Assembly: GCA_018711085.1 (NCBI GenBank)
Contig: DVIR01000039.1
Coordinates: 1 to 64,000, forward strand
Reading direction: 5' to 3'
Source of the DNA: Faeciplasma gallinarum
Lineage (GTDB): Bacteria; Bacillota; Clostridia; Oscillospirales; Ruminococcaceae
DNA: 64,000 bases
This document shows positions 36,158-43,385 of the stretch, piece after piece. The notes under the pieces were generated by a model. It was not told the DNA's origin. It made no database searches and saw nothing but the letters and a program-made list of their open reading frames with translations. Positions within the stretch are counted from its first letter, which is position 1. The number at the start of each line of letters is the position of its first letter. Position numbers and translations under genes: made by a program.

Positions 36158-36862
36158 CATCTGCTTGTATGGATTTTTGCTGTCCGGAGTGATGACGGTA
36201 AAGCTCTTTGAAAGCAGCGCCTTTTCATCTGCGCCAAAAAGCTCGCAGTAGCGCTTGATATATGGCATTGCCTGCTCCATGTCGCTTTGATCCGCAACTC
36301 TTGCCGATACCTGCTTGGGCAGCTTCAGCTTAGACGGATCGGTTCGCAAAAACACCTTTCCGCCGTGCATGCCTGTGCAGGGGAAATTGCCGACTATCGG
36401 CCTGTTGTCGTCGTTTAAGCCCAAAACGATTATTATTCCGCCAGCCTGATACTCGCCCAAAAAGCTTCCCGCACGTCCGCCTATTACTATTACCGGCTTC
36501 TTGTCCTTGTATTCCTTCATGTGTATGCCTGCGCGGTAACCGGCGTTTTTCTCGACGTAAATCTGTCCGCCTCTCATGGCGTATCCGACAGCGTCGCCGA
36601 CAGTTCCTCGGATGACTATGCTGCCGTCGTTCATCGTATCGCCCACGGCGTCCTGCGCGTTTGCACTTGTGGTTATGTTTGCGCCGTTTAAGTATGCGCC
36701 CATGGCGTTGCCGGGAATTCCTTCAATCTCTATTGATTTATCCGACATTCCAGCGCCGATAAATCTCTGTCCCAAACACCCGGTGATTTTCACCGTGCCC
36801 ACGGATGCTCTGATTTTTTCGTTCAGCTCGGCGTATCCGAGTCCGCTCGCATCTATAACCAT
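36143..36862 (-). CDS. glutamate synthase GXGXG domain protein (split GltB C-terminal part)
   Basis: This 239-residue protein corresponds to the C-terminal GXGXG beta-helix of the glutamate synthase large subunit, made here as a separate protein. Repeats such as GNAMGAYLNGANI, GDAVGYAMRGGQIYV and GRAGSFLGEYQAGGIIIVLG are visible. It probably shapes the ammonia channel in complex with the amidotransferase and FMN subunits. It follows the oxidoreductase gene by only 3 bases. Confidence 0.92.
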   Translation of the reverse strand: MVIDASGLGYAELNEKIRASVGTVKITGCLGQRFIGAGMSDKSIEIEGIPGNAMGAYLNGANITTSANAQDAVGDTMNDGSIVIRGTVGDAVGYAMRGGQIYVEKNAGYRAGIHMKEYKDKKPVIVIGGRAGSFLGEYQAGGIIIVLGLNDDNRPIVGNFPCTGMHGGKVFLRTDPSKLKLPKQVSARVADQSDMEQAMPYIKRYCELFGADEKALLSKSFTVITPDSKNPYKQMYVQN

Positions 36863-36865
36863 ATT

Positions 36866-38098
36866 CTATACTACACCTCCAAGCTTCTGTTTGCAATAGT
36901 CTTTACCGAATAAATATAGGTTCGGCATTTTCTTCAGGGCGTCAAACTCCACCGTGTCGAGCGGAATTTGATTTCTTATCATGTTTGTGTATATTCCCGC
37001 ACGGTCTGTGCATCCGATAAGTTCAAAGCCGATAAGCTTGTTGTCCTTTGTAAACAGCCTCTTGAGCGTGCCGGCGGTTCTCTCTTCATACATGTCTCCC
37101 GTAAAGCATCCCGCCGTCATGACGTGCAGACCGAAAAATCCGATTGAGTTCATCGGCATTGCGTTTGAAAAGCTGCTGTCTCCGCCTGCCATGTTTTCTC
37201 CCGCGCACCTGCCCTGCATGTATGCGTTGGGCATTATCGCCATGACCTTGACGGCTCCCGAGGTTATGTCGTACGCCTGAGTGCAGTCGCCTGCGGCGTA
37301 TATGTCACTCACTGTCGTCATAAGCCTGTCGTTTACCGTTATGCCTCTTGAGCACTCGCAGCCGGCATCCTTTGCTATGCCTATATTCGCCCTGACGCCG
37401 ACAGCCATGACCAAAACGTCAAAGTAAACACGCTCGCCGCTCGCCATCAGCGCGCATCCGTCCTCAAAGCTCTTTGCGGTGTCGTTTAAAAGAAATCTTA
37501 TTCCGTGCTCCTCAAGTTTCTTTTGAACCATGGCCGCTCCGTCGGTGTCAAGTATGCTCGACAAAACCCTGTCCGCAAGGTCGCACACGGTTATGGAGCC
37601 TGCTCTTGCGCAAATTCCCTCTGCGCACTTCAGCCCTATGAGTCCCGCGCCGACTATGAGCACCCTTGACTGCGGTGTGAGCACATGCTCAAGCGACAGG
37701 GCGTCGTCAATAGTCATAAAGCTGAACTTGTTCTTCACGCTCTCAAGCCCTTCAACGGGAGGGACAAACGGCGATGAGCCTGTAGCTATGCAAAGCTTGT
37801 CGTAGGGTATTTCCGCTCCGCCCGAAAGCGAAACGGTCTTTTTAGCGGGGTCTATCGACGTGGCTTCCTGTCCGTAGACAACCTCGCAGCCGTTTTTCTC
37901 ATAGAAGTCCTCGGGGCGATAGTTCATCTTTTCTATAGTCGTCTTGCCTTCAAGATAGTAGGATATGAGGGGACGGCAGTATACCGGTCTGTTTTCCGCG
38001 GAAATGACGGTTATCTTCGACTCGCTGTCTGCGCTCCTTATTCCCTCTATGCATCCCGCGGCGGCTGTTCCGTTTCCGATGATGACATAGTTTTTCAT
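36866..38098 (-). CDS. FAD/NAD(P)-dependent oxidoreductase of the split glutamate synthase
   Basis: This 410-residue pyridine-nucleotide-disulfide-type oxidoreductase starts YVIIGNGTAAAGCIEGI (FAD site), has a second Rossmann motif VLIVGAGLIGLKCAEGI (NAD(P)), and VYAAGDCTQ near the flavin. It lacks a redox-active CxxxxC. It likely takes electrons from NAD(P)H to the neighbouring Fe-S protein. The ATG at 38098 is preferred (GAGGAGAGGTG upstream). Confidence 0.9.
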   Translation of the reverse strand: MKNYVIIGNGTAAAGCIEGIRSADSESKITVISAENRPVYCRPLISYYLEGKTTIEKMNYRPEDFYEKNGCEVVYGQEATSIDPAKKTVSLSGGAEIPYDKLCIATGSSPFVPPVEGLESVKNKFSFMTIDDALSLEHVLTPQSRVLIVGAGLIGLKCAEGICARAGSITVCDLADRVLSSILDTDGAAMVQKKLEEHGIRFLLNDTAKSFEDGCALMASGERVYFDVLVMAVGVRANIGIAKDAGCECSRGITVNDRLMTTVSDIYAAGDCTQAYDITSGAVKVMAIMPNAYMQGRCAGENMAGGDSSFSNAMPMNSIGFFGLHVMTAGCFTGDMYEERTAGTLKRLFTKDNKLIGFELIGCTDRAGIYTNMIRNQIPLDTVEFDALKKMPNLYLFGKDYCKQKLGGVV

Positions 38099-38102
38099 CT
38101 TA

Positions 38103-38534
38103 TCACCTCTCCTCATATACTATCGCGTTGTTCGGGCATCCCGCTACGCATGCGGGCGAGCCGCAGCTGTTCTTTAAACAAAGCTCGCACTTTTGAACCG
38201 CGCCGGTTTCGTCCTGCGAAATAGCTCCGTAAGGGCAGACCAGGACGCATGTCAGGCAGCCTATGCACTTGTTTTTGTCTATGCTGACCATGCCGTCCTC
38301 AGACTTTGACAGCGCTCCCGATATGCAGCTGCGCACGCATATCGGGTCGGTGCAGTGCCTGCACGAGACGGCGTACGTTATCTTGTCGTCGCCCTCGACT
38401 TTTATCCTCGGGTATATGTCTTTGCCCTTGAGCGCTTTAACCATATCGTCGCAGCCGGAGTTTGCGAAAGCGCAGTTGTATTCGCAAAGATGACAGCCAA
38501 GACACCATTTTTCGTTAACAAATACTCTTTTCAT
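38103..38534 (-). CDS. 4Fe-4S ferredoxin-type subunit
   Basis: This 143-residue protein has about four cluster motifs: CLGCHLCEYNC, CRHCTDPICVRSC, CIGCLTCVLVCP and CELCLKNSCGSPACVAGCP. It resembles the HycB/DmsB-type electron-transfer subunits. It probably passes electrons between the FAD oxidoreductase and the FMN subunit. It overlaps the FMN-subunit gene by 4 bases. Confidence 0.92.
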   Translation of the reverse strand: MKRVFVNEKWCLGCHLCEYNCAFANSGCDDMVKALKGKDIYPRIKVEGDDKITYAVSCRHCTDPICVRSCISGALSKSEDGMVSIDKNKCIGCLTCVLVCPYGAISQDETGAVQKCELCLKNSCGSPACVAGCPNNAIVYEER

Positions 38535-40036
38535 TCTCCCGCGTGTGAGATACCGAGAATCTCAAGCTCCTTTTCCGTAAGACTTACACCGCGCAGCATA
38601 AGTCGGTTTCCGCGCAGTGCTTCAATTGAGTTAATGCCCATTCCGCCCATAAGCTCCATTATCTCATGCCGCCATGCGCTCATGAGGTTTACAAGGCGTT
38701 TGCTGCCTATGTCGGGGTTCAGCCTCTTGACAAGCTCCGGACGCTGTGTCGCTATGCCCCAGTTGCATTTTCCCGTCTGGCAGGTTCTGCACAGGTGGCA
38801 TCCCAGCGCCAAAAGCGCCGCCGTGGCGATGTAGCATGCGTCCGCGCCGAGCGCAACGGCCTTTACAACGTCTGCGGAAGAGCGAATGCTTCCGCCGACC
38901 ACGAGGGATACGTTGTTTCTTATTCCCTCGTCCCTCAGCCTTTTGTCCACGGCTGCCAGCGCAAGCTCTATCGGTATTCCCACGTTGTCGCGTATTCTCG
39001 TCGGAGCCGCTCCGGTTCCGCCTCTGAAACCGTCTATGGCAATGATGTCCGCTCCGCTTCTTGCAATTCCGCTTGCAATCGCCGCAATGTTGTGAACCGC
39101 CGCAACCTTTACTATTACGGGCTTTTTGTATCTCGTCGCCTCCTTGAGCGAGAACACAAGCTGCCTCAAATCCTCTATTGAATAAATGTCGTGGTGCGGG
39201 GCAGGGGATATTGCATCTGAGCCTTCCGGTATCATCCTCGTCCTCGACACGTCTCCTACGATTTTCGTTCCGGGCAGATGTCCGCCTATTCCGGGCTTTG
39301 CGCCCTGACCCATCTTGATTTCGATTGCTGCGCCGGCGTTGAGGTAGTCCTCATACACTCCGAAACGTCCCGACGCCACCTGCACAATGGTGTTTTCACC
39401 GTAGCAGTAAAAGTCCTCGTGCAGTCCGCCTTCACCGGTGTTGTAGTAGATGCCCAGCTCCTTTGCCGCACGCGCCAGACTCTCATGGGCGTTGTAGCTT
39501 ATAGAGCCGTAGCTCATCGCGGAAAACATGACCGGCATGGACAGCTCAAGCTGAGGGGGAATGTCGGTTTTTAAGCTTCCGTCGGGGTTGCGCTTCGGCT
39601 CTGACGGCTTCTTGCCTAAGAACACCCTCGTCTCCATAGGCTCTCTGAGCGGGTCTATCGGCGGGTTTGTAACCTGCGATGCGTTTATTAAAATCTTGTC
39701 CCAGTAAACGGGCATCGGCTTTGGATTGCCCATGGATGAGAGCAAAACTCCGCCGCTTCCCGCCTGCTTGTATATCTCGTTTATCGTGTCCTGCTGCCAG
39801 TTCGCATTTTCTCTGAGCGCACAGTCCGTTTTGACTATCTTGAGCGCACGCGTGGGGCAGAGCGAAACGCATCTTTGGCAGTCTACGCACTTTGATTCGT
39901 CGCTTATCATTGACTTTGTTTCGGGGTCGTAGCGGTGAACCTCGTTTGCACACTGCCTTTCGCATACGCGGCAGGCTATGCACCGGTTGGGGTTTCTTAT
40001 GACCTCAAACTCGGGGTATATGTATGAGATCGACAT
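38531..40036 (-). CDS. glutamate synthase FMN domain with N-terminal ferredoxin domain
   Basis: This 501-residue protein carries two 4Fe-4S motifs at the N-terminus (CIACRVCERQC, CVDCQRCVSLCP), then the FMN barrel: MFSAMSYGSISYNAHESL, GQGAKPGIGGHLPG, DGFRGGTGAAP and GGSIRSS. CHLCRTCQTGKCNWG supplies the 3Fe-4S cysteines. It is the archaeal-type GltB central domain, where 2-oxoglutarate and ammonia become glutamate. Only 1 base separates it from the glutaminase gene. Confidence 0.95.
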   Translation of the reverse strand: MSISYIYPEFEVIRNPNRCIACRVCERQCANEVHRYDPETKSMISDESKCVDCQRCVSLCPTRALKIVKTDCALRENANWQQDTINEIYKQAGSGGVLLSSMGNPKPMPVYWDKILINASQVTNPPIDPLREPMETRVFLGKKPSEPKRNPDGSLKTDIPPQLELSMPVMFSAMSYGSISYNAHESLARAAKELGIYYNTGEGGLHEDFYCYGENTIVQVASGRFGVYEDYLNAGAAIEIKMGQGAKPGIGGHLPGTKIVGDVSRTRMIPEGSDAISPAPHHDIYSIEDLRQLVFSLKEATRYKKPVIVKVAAVHNIAAIASGIARSGADIIAIDGFRGGTGAAPTRIRDNVGIPIELALAAVDKRLRDEGIRNNVSLVVGGSIRSSADVVKAVALGADACYIATAALLALGCHLCRTCQTGKCNWGIATQRPELVKRLNPDIGSKRLVNLMSAWRHEIMELMGGMGINSIEALRGNRLMLRGVSLTEKELEILGISHAGE

Positions 40037-40037
40037 A

Positions 40038-41129
40038 TCAATACGCGCCCTCCTTTACCTTTACTATTACCGGCTCTCCTCCGGCAGGAGCATAAATGTT
40101 TTCGGCGTCAGGCTCCATAACCCTTATCGCCGCTTCCTCGCTCGCGATGTAGACCATGTCGTCTTTGTCCGCAACCACCATTGAGCGCAGCTTCAAGCGG
40201 TCGTTTAACGCCATCAGACCGCCCTCAAAGCCCAAAATTATCGAGAAGGGTCCGGTTATCAAAAGGCTCGGGTAAACCGTCCTCAGGTAGCTTAAAATGC
40301 TCTTTTCCGGCTCCGGTCTTGAATCGATTGTAGACCAGAACGGCGCGGCAATTACCGACGCCGTCTCCTTGAGCGTCAGTCCCTGCCTGCGTATGAGATA
40401 ATCCGCTATGTAGGTTATTACCTCGGTGTCGGTTTGAAGGGTGCATTTGTACCCGAACATCTCTATAAAGCGCCTGTTTGCGTCGTAGGATGATATTTCG
40501 CCGTTATGGACTATTGAATAGTCAAGCAGAGCAAACGGGTGAGCGCCGCCCCACCAGCCGGGCGTGTTTGTGGGATATCTTCCGTGGGCTGTCCAGCAGT
40601 AGCCCTCGTATTCCTCCAGCCTGTAGAACCTTCCTACGTCCTCAGGGAATCCCACCGCTTTAAACACGCCCATGTTCTTTCCGCTTGAAAAGACATACGC
40701 GCCGTCTATCTGTGTGTTTATCTTCATGACCATCCTTGCCACGTACTCTTTTTCGTCAAGCTGAAGCCTTGAAAGCACCGATCCCAGCGGAGCTACAAAG
40801 TACCTCCATATGAGCGGAACGTTAGTTATCTGCGGAATCTTCCTTATAGGTATGTTCTCCGCCTTGACGATCTCAAAACCGTCCTTTAAAAATGTCTCGC
40901 ACGCTATTCTGTCTGCATTGTCGTTGTAGAAAATGTGAAATGCATAGAACTCTTTGTACTCAGGATATATTCCGTACGCCGCAAAGCCGCCTCCCAAACC
41001 GTTTGAACGGTCGTGCATGGGAACCATGCTCTGCATGATTTTTTCACCGTTTACCCGTCTGCCTTCCTTTGATATCATGGCTGATATTGCGCAGCCGGAC
41101 GGTATCCTGACCTGCCCCTCCAAGAGCAT
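40038..41129 (-). CDS. class II glutamine amidotransferase (split GltB N-terminal domain)
   Basis: This 363-residue protein is the glutaminase part of glutamate synthase. After a short propeptide (MLLEGQVRIPSG) the likely catalytic residue is Cys13 in CAISAM. Typical class II blocks are HGRYPTNTPG and HNGEISSYDANRR. AAAGGA lies 9 bases before the ATG. It is the first gene of the seven-gene unit and follows a leader with a terminator. Confidence 0.92.
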   Translation of the reverse strand: MLLEGQVRIPSGCAISAMISKEGRRVNGEKIMQSMVPMHDRSNGLGGGFAAYGIYPEYKEFYAFHIFYNDNADRIACETFLKDGFEIVKAENIPIRKIPQITNVPLIWRYFVAPLGSVLSRLQLDEKEYVARMVMKINTQIDGAYVFSSGKNMGVFKAVGFPEDVGRFYRLEEYEGYCWTAHGRYPTNTPGWWGGAHPFALLDYSIVHNGEISSYDANRRFIEMFGYKCTLQTDTEVITYIADYLIRRQGLTLKETASVIAAPFWSTIDSRPEPEKSILSYLRTVYPSLLITGPFSIILGFEGGLMALNDRLKLRSMVVADKDDMVYIASEEAAIRVMEPDAENIYAPAGGEPVIVKVKEGAY

Positions 41130-41149
41130 AACTCATCGTCCTTTCCGTA

Positions 41150-41213
41150 AAAGGTATAAAAGAAAAGGCGTTCACCATACACAGACAGTTGTCCTGTATG
41201 AATGAACGCCTTT
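41150..41213 (-). terminator. leader terminator of the split glutamate synthase operon (candidate attenuator)
   Basis: On the minus strand AAAGGCGTTCA pairs with TGAACGCCTTT (11 bp), and an inner CATACA pairs with TGTATG. TTTTCTTTT follows. It lies between the promoter (about 10 bases upstream) and the first gene, so transcription must pass it. No convincing canonical ANTAR pair of six-base loops was found around it. Confidence 0.85.
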
Positions 41214-41229
41214 GCTCATCAATGCTTGA

Positions 41230-41258
41230 ATTATACCATTGCAGCGGCGCTCTGTCAA
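41230..41258 (-). promoter_or_regulatory. consensus promoter of the split glutamate synthase operon
   Basis: TTGACA (41258-41253) and TATAAT (41235-41230) are perfect with a 17-bp spacer. Start of transcription is expected near 41223, about 10 bases before the terminator hairpin. Confidence 0.92.
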
Positions 41259-41338
41259 GCGCTCGCGCGACAAAATGCGCGGCCGTCCCGACGATAAAAT
41301 TTAGTTATTTTTACCCGAAAAAATTTTTGAAGAGGGTG

Positions 41339-41367
41339 TTGACTTTTTAGCGGGGCAATGATATACT
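41339..41367 (+). promoter_or_regulatory. promoter of trpB2
   Basis: TTGACT (41339-41344) and TATACT (41362-41367) with a 17-bp spacer point to the right. It is divergent from the glutamate synthase promoter; the 80 bases between are A/T-rich. Confidence 0.87.
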
Positions 41368-41373
41368 AAGCTA

Positions 41374-41668
41374 AACTGTTGAAGAAGAGAAGTAGGTTTC
41401 ATAAGCGTACTGCAGAGAGCCGCAGGCGGTGTGATTGCGGCGTATGACCTGATTCCGAATGGACTTCCGAGGGCGACCGGAAAGGCAGCGATATAATTTG
41501 CTGCGGAGTATGGAAGACGGAGCGGCTTTCCGTTAACAGAGCACTCGTATATGCGTTTTGCAAAGCAAGACCGCAGGTACGTAAGAGAGGGCGATATATC
41601 GCCAAGCAGGGTGGCACCGCAGGATTCTCCTGTCCCGGCAATGAAATTATTGTAGGGACGGGTTTTTT
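41374..41668 (+). promoter_or_regulatory. tryptophan T-box leader
   Basis: A long stem I (AGAGAG-type bulge near 41415) leads to a specifier region GAATGGAC, in which TGG (41460-41462) is the Trp codon. The conserved T-box AGGGTGGCACCGC is at 41608-41620. Uncharged tRNA-Trp should bind the T-box and prevent the terminator that follows. The codon matches the downstream tryptophan synthase gene. Confidence 0.94.
41629..41668 (+). terminator. T-box terminator of trpB2
   Basis: CCTGTCCC (41629-41636) pairs with GGGACGGG (41655-41662), followed by six T. Its 5' arm overlaps the part that would pair with the T-box in the antiterminator. Confidence 0.92.
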
Positions 41669-41725
41669 ATTTGTATTTATATTTAACCCGACCTACACGC
41701 CAAATAACCGAAAGGAGACACGAAC

Positions 41726-43102
41726 ATGTCAAACGAAAAAATCCCCTACAAAATCTATCTTGAAGAAAGCGAGATGCCCAAGACCTGGTACAATCTTCGC
41801 GCAGACATGAAGGAAAAGCCGGCGCCGCTTCTCAATCCGGCGACAAACAAACCCATGACAGCCGAGGAGCTGTCGGTGGTATTTTGTGAGGAGCTTGTCA
41901 AGCAGGAGCTTGACAACGACACAAGGTACTATGAAATCCCTCAGGAGATAATTGATTTTTATAAGATGTATCGACCTTCTCCGCTCGTAAGGGCGTACTG
42001 CCTTGAAAAGAAGCTCGGCACACCTGCCAAGATATACTATAAGTTTGAGGGCAACAACACCAGCGGAAGCCATAAGCTCAACTCTGCAATCGCTCAGGCG
42101 TATTATGCAAAGAACCAGGGCCTCAAGGGCGTCACCACAGAGACCGGAGCCGGTCAGTGGGGAACCGCACTTTCGATGGCTTGCGCGTATTTGGGACTGG
42201 ACTGCAAGGTTTACATGGTAAAGTGCTCTTATGAGCAAAAGCCCTTCAGACGTGAGGTCATGAAAGTTTACGGCGCATCCGTAACTCCTTCTCCCTCTAC
42301 GGAGACCAAGGTCGGACGTGAAATTTTAAAGGAACACCCCGGAACTACGGGAAGCTTAGGCTGCGCAATATCCGAAGCAGTTGAAAAGGCAACCGAAACA
42401 CCCGGATACCGCTATGTTTTGGGAAGCGTTCTGAACCAGGTCATGCTCCACCAGTCCGTAATAGGACTTGAGTCAAAGATAGCGCTTGATAAGTACGGCG
42501 TAAAGCCCGATATTATAATAGGATGCGCCGGCGGAGGATCAAACCTCGGCGGACTCATCGCTCCGTTCATGGGCGAAAAGCTCAGAGGCGAGGCTGATTA
42601 CGATATCGTCGCCGTAGAGCCTGCATCCTGCCCCAGCTTCACAAGAGGAACGTATGCATACGACTTCTGCGACACCGGAATGGTTTGCCCGCTTGCAAAG
42701 ATGTACACTCTCGGCTCGGGATTCATGCCCGCCGCAAACCACGCGGGAGGCCTCAGATACCACGGCATGAGCCCTGTTCTTTCTAAGCTTTACCACGACG
42801 GCTACATGAGAGCGGTTTCCGTTCCTCAGACCGAAGTATTTGCTGCGGCAGAGCAGTTTGCAAGGGTAGAGGGCATTCTTCCCGCTCCCGAGAGCAGCCA
42901 CGCAATAAAGGTTGCAATCGACGAGGCACTCAAGTGCAAGGAAACCGGCGAGGAAAAAACAATTCTATTTGGTCTCACCGGAACCGGATACTTTGATATG
43001 GTTGCGTATGAGAGCTATCACGACGGAAAGATGACCGACTACATCCCCACCGATGAGGAAATTGCGCAAAATATCAAAAAGCTCCCCAAGGTAGACGAAT
43101 AA
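41726..43102 (+). CDS. trpB: tryptophan synthase beta chain type 2 (TrpB2)
   Basis: This 458-residue PLP enzyme is of the TrpB2 group, longer than ordinary TrpB and with the N-terminal YLEESEMPKTWYN block. Lys117 in TSGSHKLNSA binds PLP; ETGAGQWGTALS and GCAGGGSNLGG bind substrate and phosphate. It converts indole plus serine to tryptophan. No trpA is present nearby, so it may salvage free indole. GAAAGGAGA precedes the ATG. It is controlled by the Trp T-box. Confidence 0.95.
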   Translation: MSNEKIPYKIYLEESEMPKTWYNLRADMKEKPAPLLNPATNKPMTAEELSVVFCEELVKQELDNDTRYYEIPQEIIDFYKMYRPSPLVRAYCLEKKLGTPAKIYYKFEGNNTSGSHKLNSAIAQAYYAKNQGLKGVTTETGAGQWGTALSMACAYLGLDCKVYMVKCSYEQKPFRREVMKVYGASVTPSPSTETKVGREILKEHPGTTGSLGCAISEAVEKATETPGYRYVLGSVLNQVMLHQSVIGLESKIALDKYGVKPDIIIGCAGGGSNLGGLIAPFMGEKLRGEADYDIVAVEPASCPSFTRGTYAYDFCDTGMVCPLAKMYTLGSGFMPAANHAGGLRYHGMSPVLSKLYHDGYMRAVSVPQTEVFAAAEQFARVEGILPAPESSHAIKVAIDEALKCKETGEEKTILFGLTGTGYFDMVAYESYHDGKMTDYIPTDEEIAQNIKKLPKVDE

Positions 43103-43132
43103 TTTTTGTGCAAAAAATGTGCTGCTCAAGCC

Positions 43133-43161
43133 TTGACAGCAGGGATTGACGGTAGTATAAT
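43133..43161 (+). promoter_or_regulatory. consensus promoter of glnN
   Basis: TTGACA (43133-43138) and TATAAT (43156-43161) are perfect, with 17 bp between them. Start is expected near 43168, a few bases before a terminator hairpin. This matches the glutamate synthase promoter layout. Confidence 0.92.
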
Positions 43162-43174
43162 CATCACATAAGGC

Positions 43175-43222
43175 AAAGGCGTCTTAGAGAACACACGAAT
43201 CTCTAAGACGCTTTATTTTTTT
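43175..43222 (+). terminator. first leader terminator of glnN (candidate attenuator)
   Basis: AAAGGCGTCTTAGAG pairs with CTCTAAGACGCTTT (one bulged G), with an 11-base loop and T-rich tail ATTTTTTT. It starts about 7 bases after the expected transcript start. It would also stop readthrough from trpB. Confidence 0.88.
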
Positions 43223-43247
43223 ACCGCCTTATAGGCGCTTTATGCTT

Positions 43248-43320
43248 TTCGGCAATGTATCACACACCTGCGCTGAAAGTCGGGCACACATAAAAATACT
43301 TGTTTATATTCGGGCAATGA
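43248..43320 (+). repeat. repeated TTCGG(G)CAATG element in the glnN leader
   Basis: TTCGGCAATG (43248-43257) recurs as TTCGGGCAATG (43309-43319), the latter forming the 5' arm of the second terminator. The first copy could compete for the 3' arm CATTGTCCG, giving two alternative folds. Confidence 0.55.
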
Positions 43321-43362
43321 CGTCTGAGCTAAGATAAGCTAAGGCGCATTGTCCGTTTTTTT
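43311..43362 (+). terminator. second leader terminator of glnN
   Basis: CGGGCAATG pairs with CATTGTCCG (9 bp), continued after a bulged A by CGTCT/AGGCG, with seven T following. It lies just before the glnN ribosome site. A small AGCT-AAGATA-AGCT hairpin sits in the apical loop. Confidence 0.88.
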
Positions 43363-43385
43363 ATTTACGAAAAGGAGAGTTGGTT

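Noticed and set aside
41214..41229. ATTGAT in the glutamate synthase leader as an ANTAR six-base loop
   Set aside because: It has the expected A and G positions, but the flanking bases do not form a stem beyond one pair.
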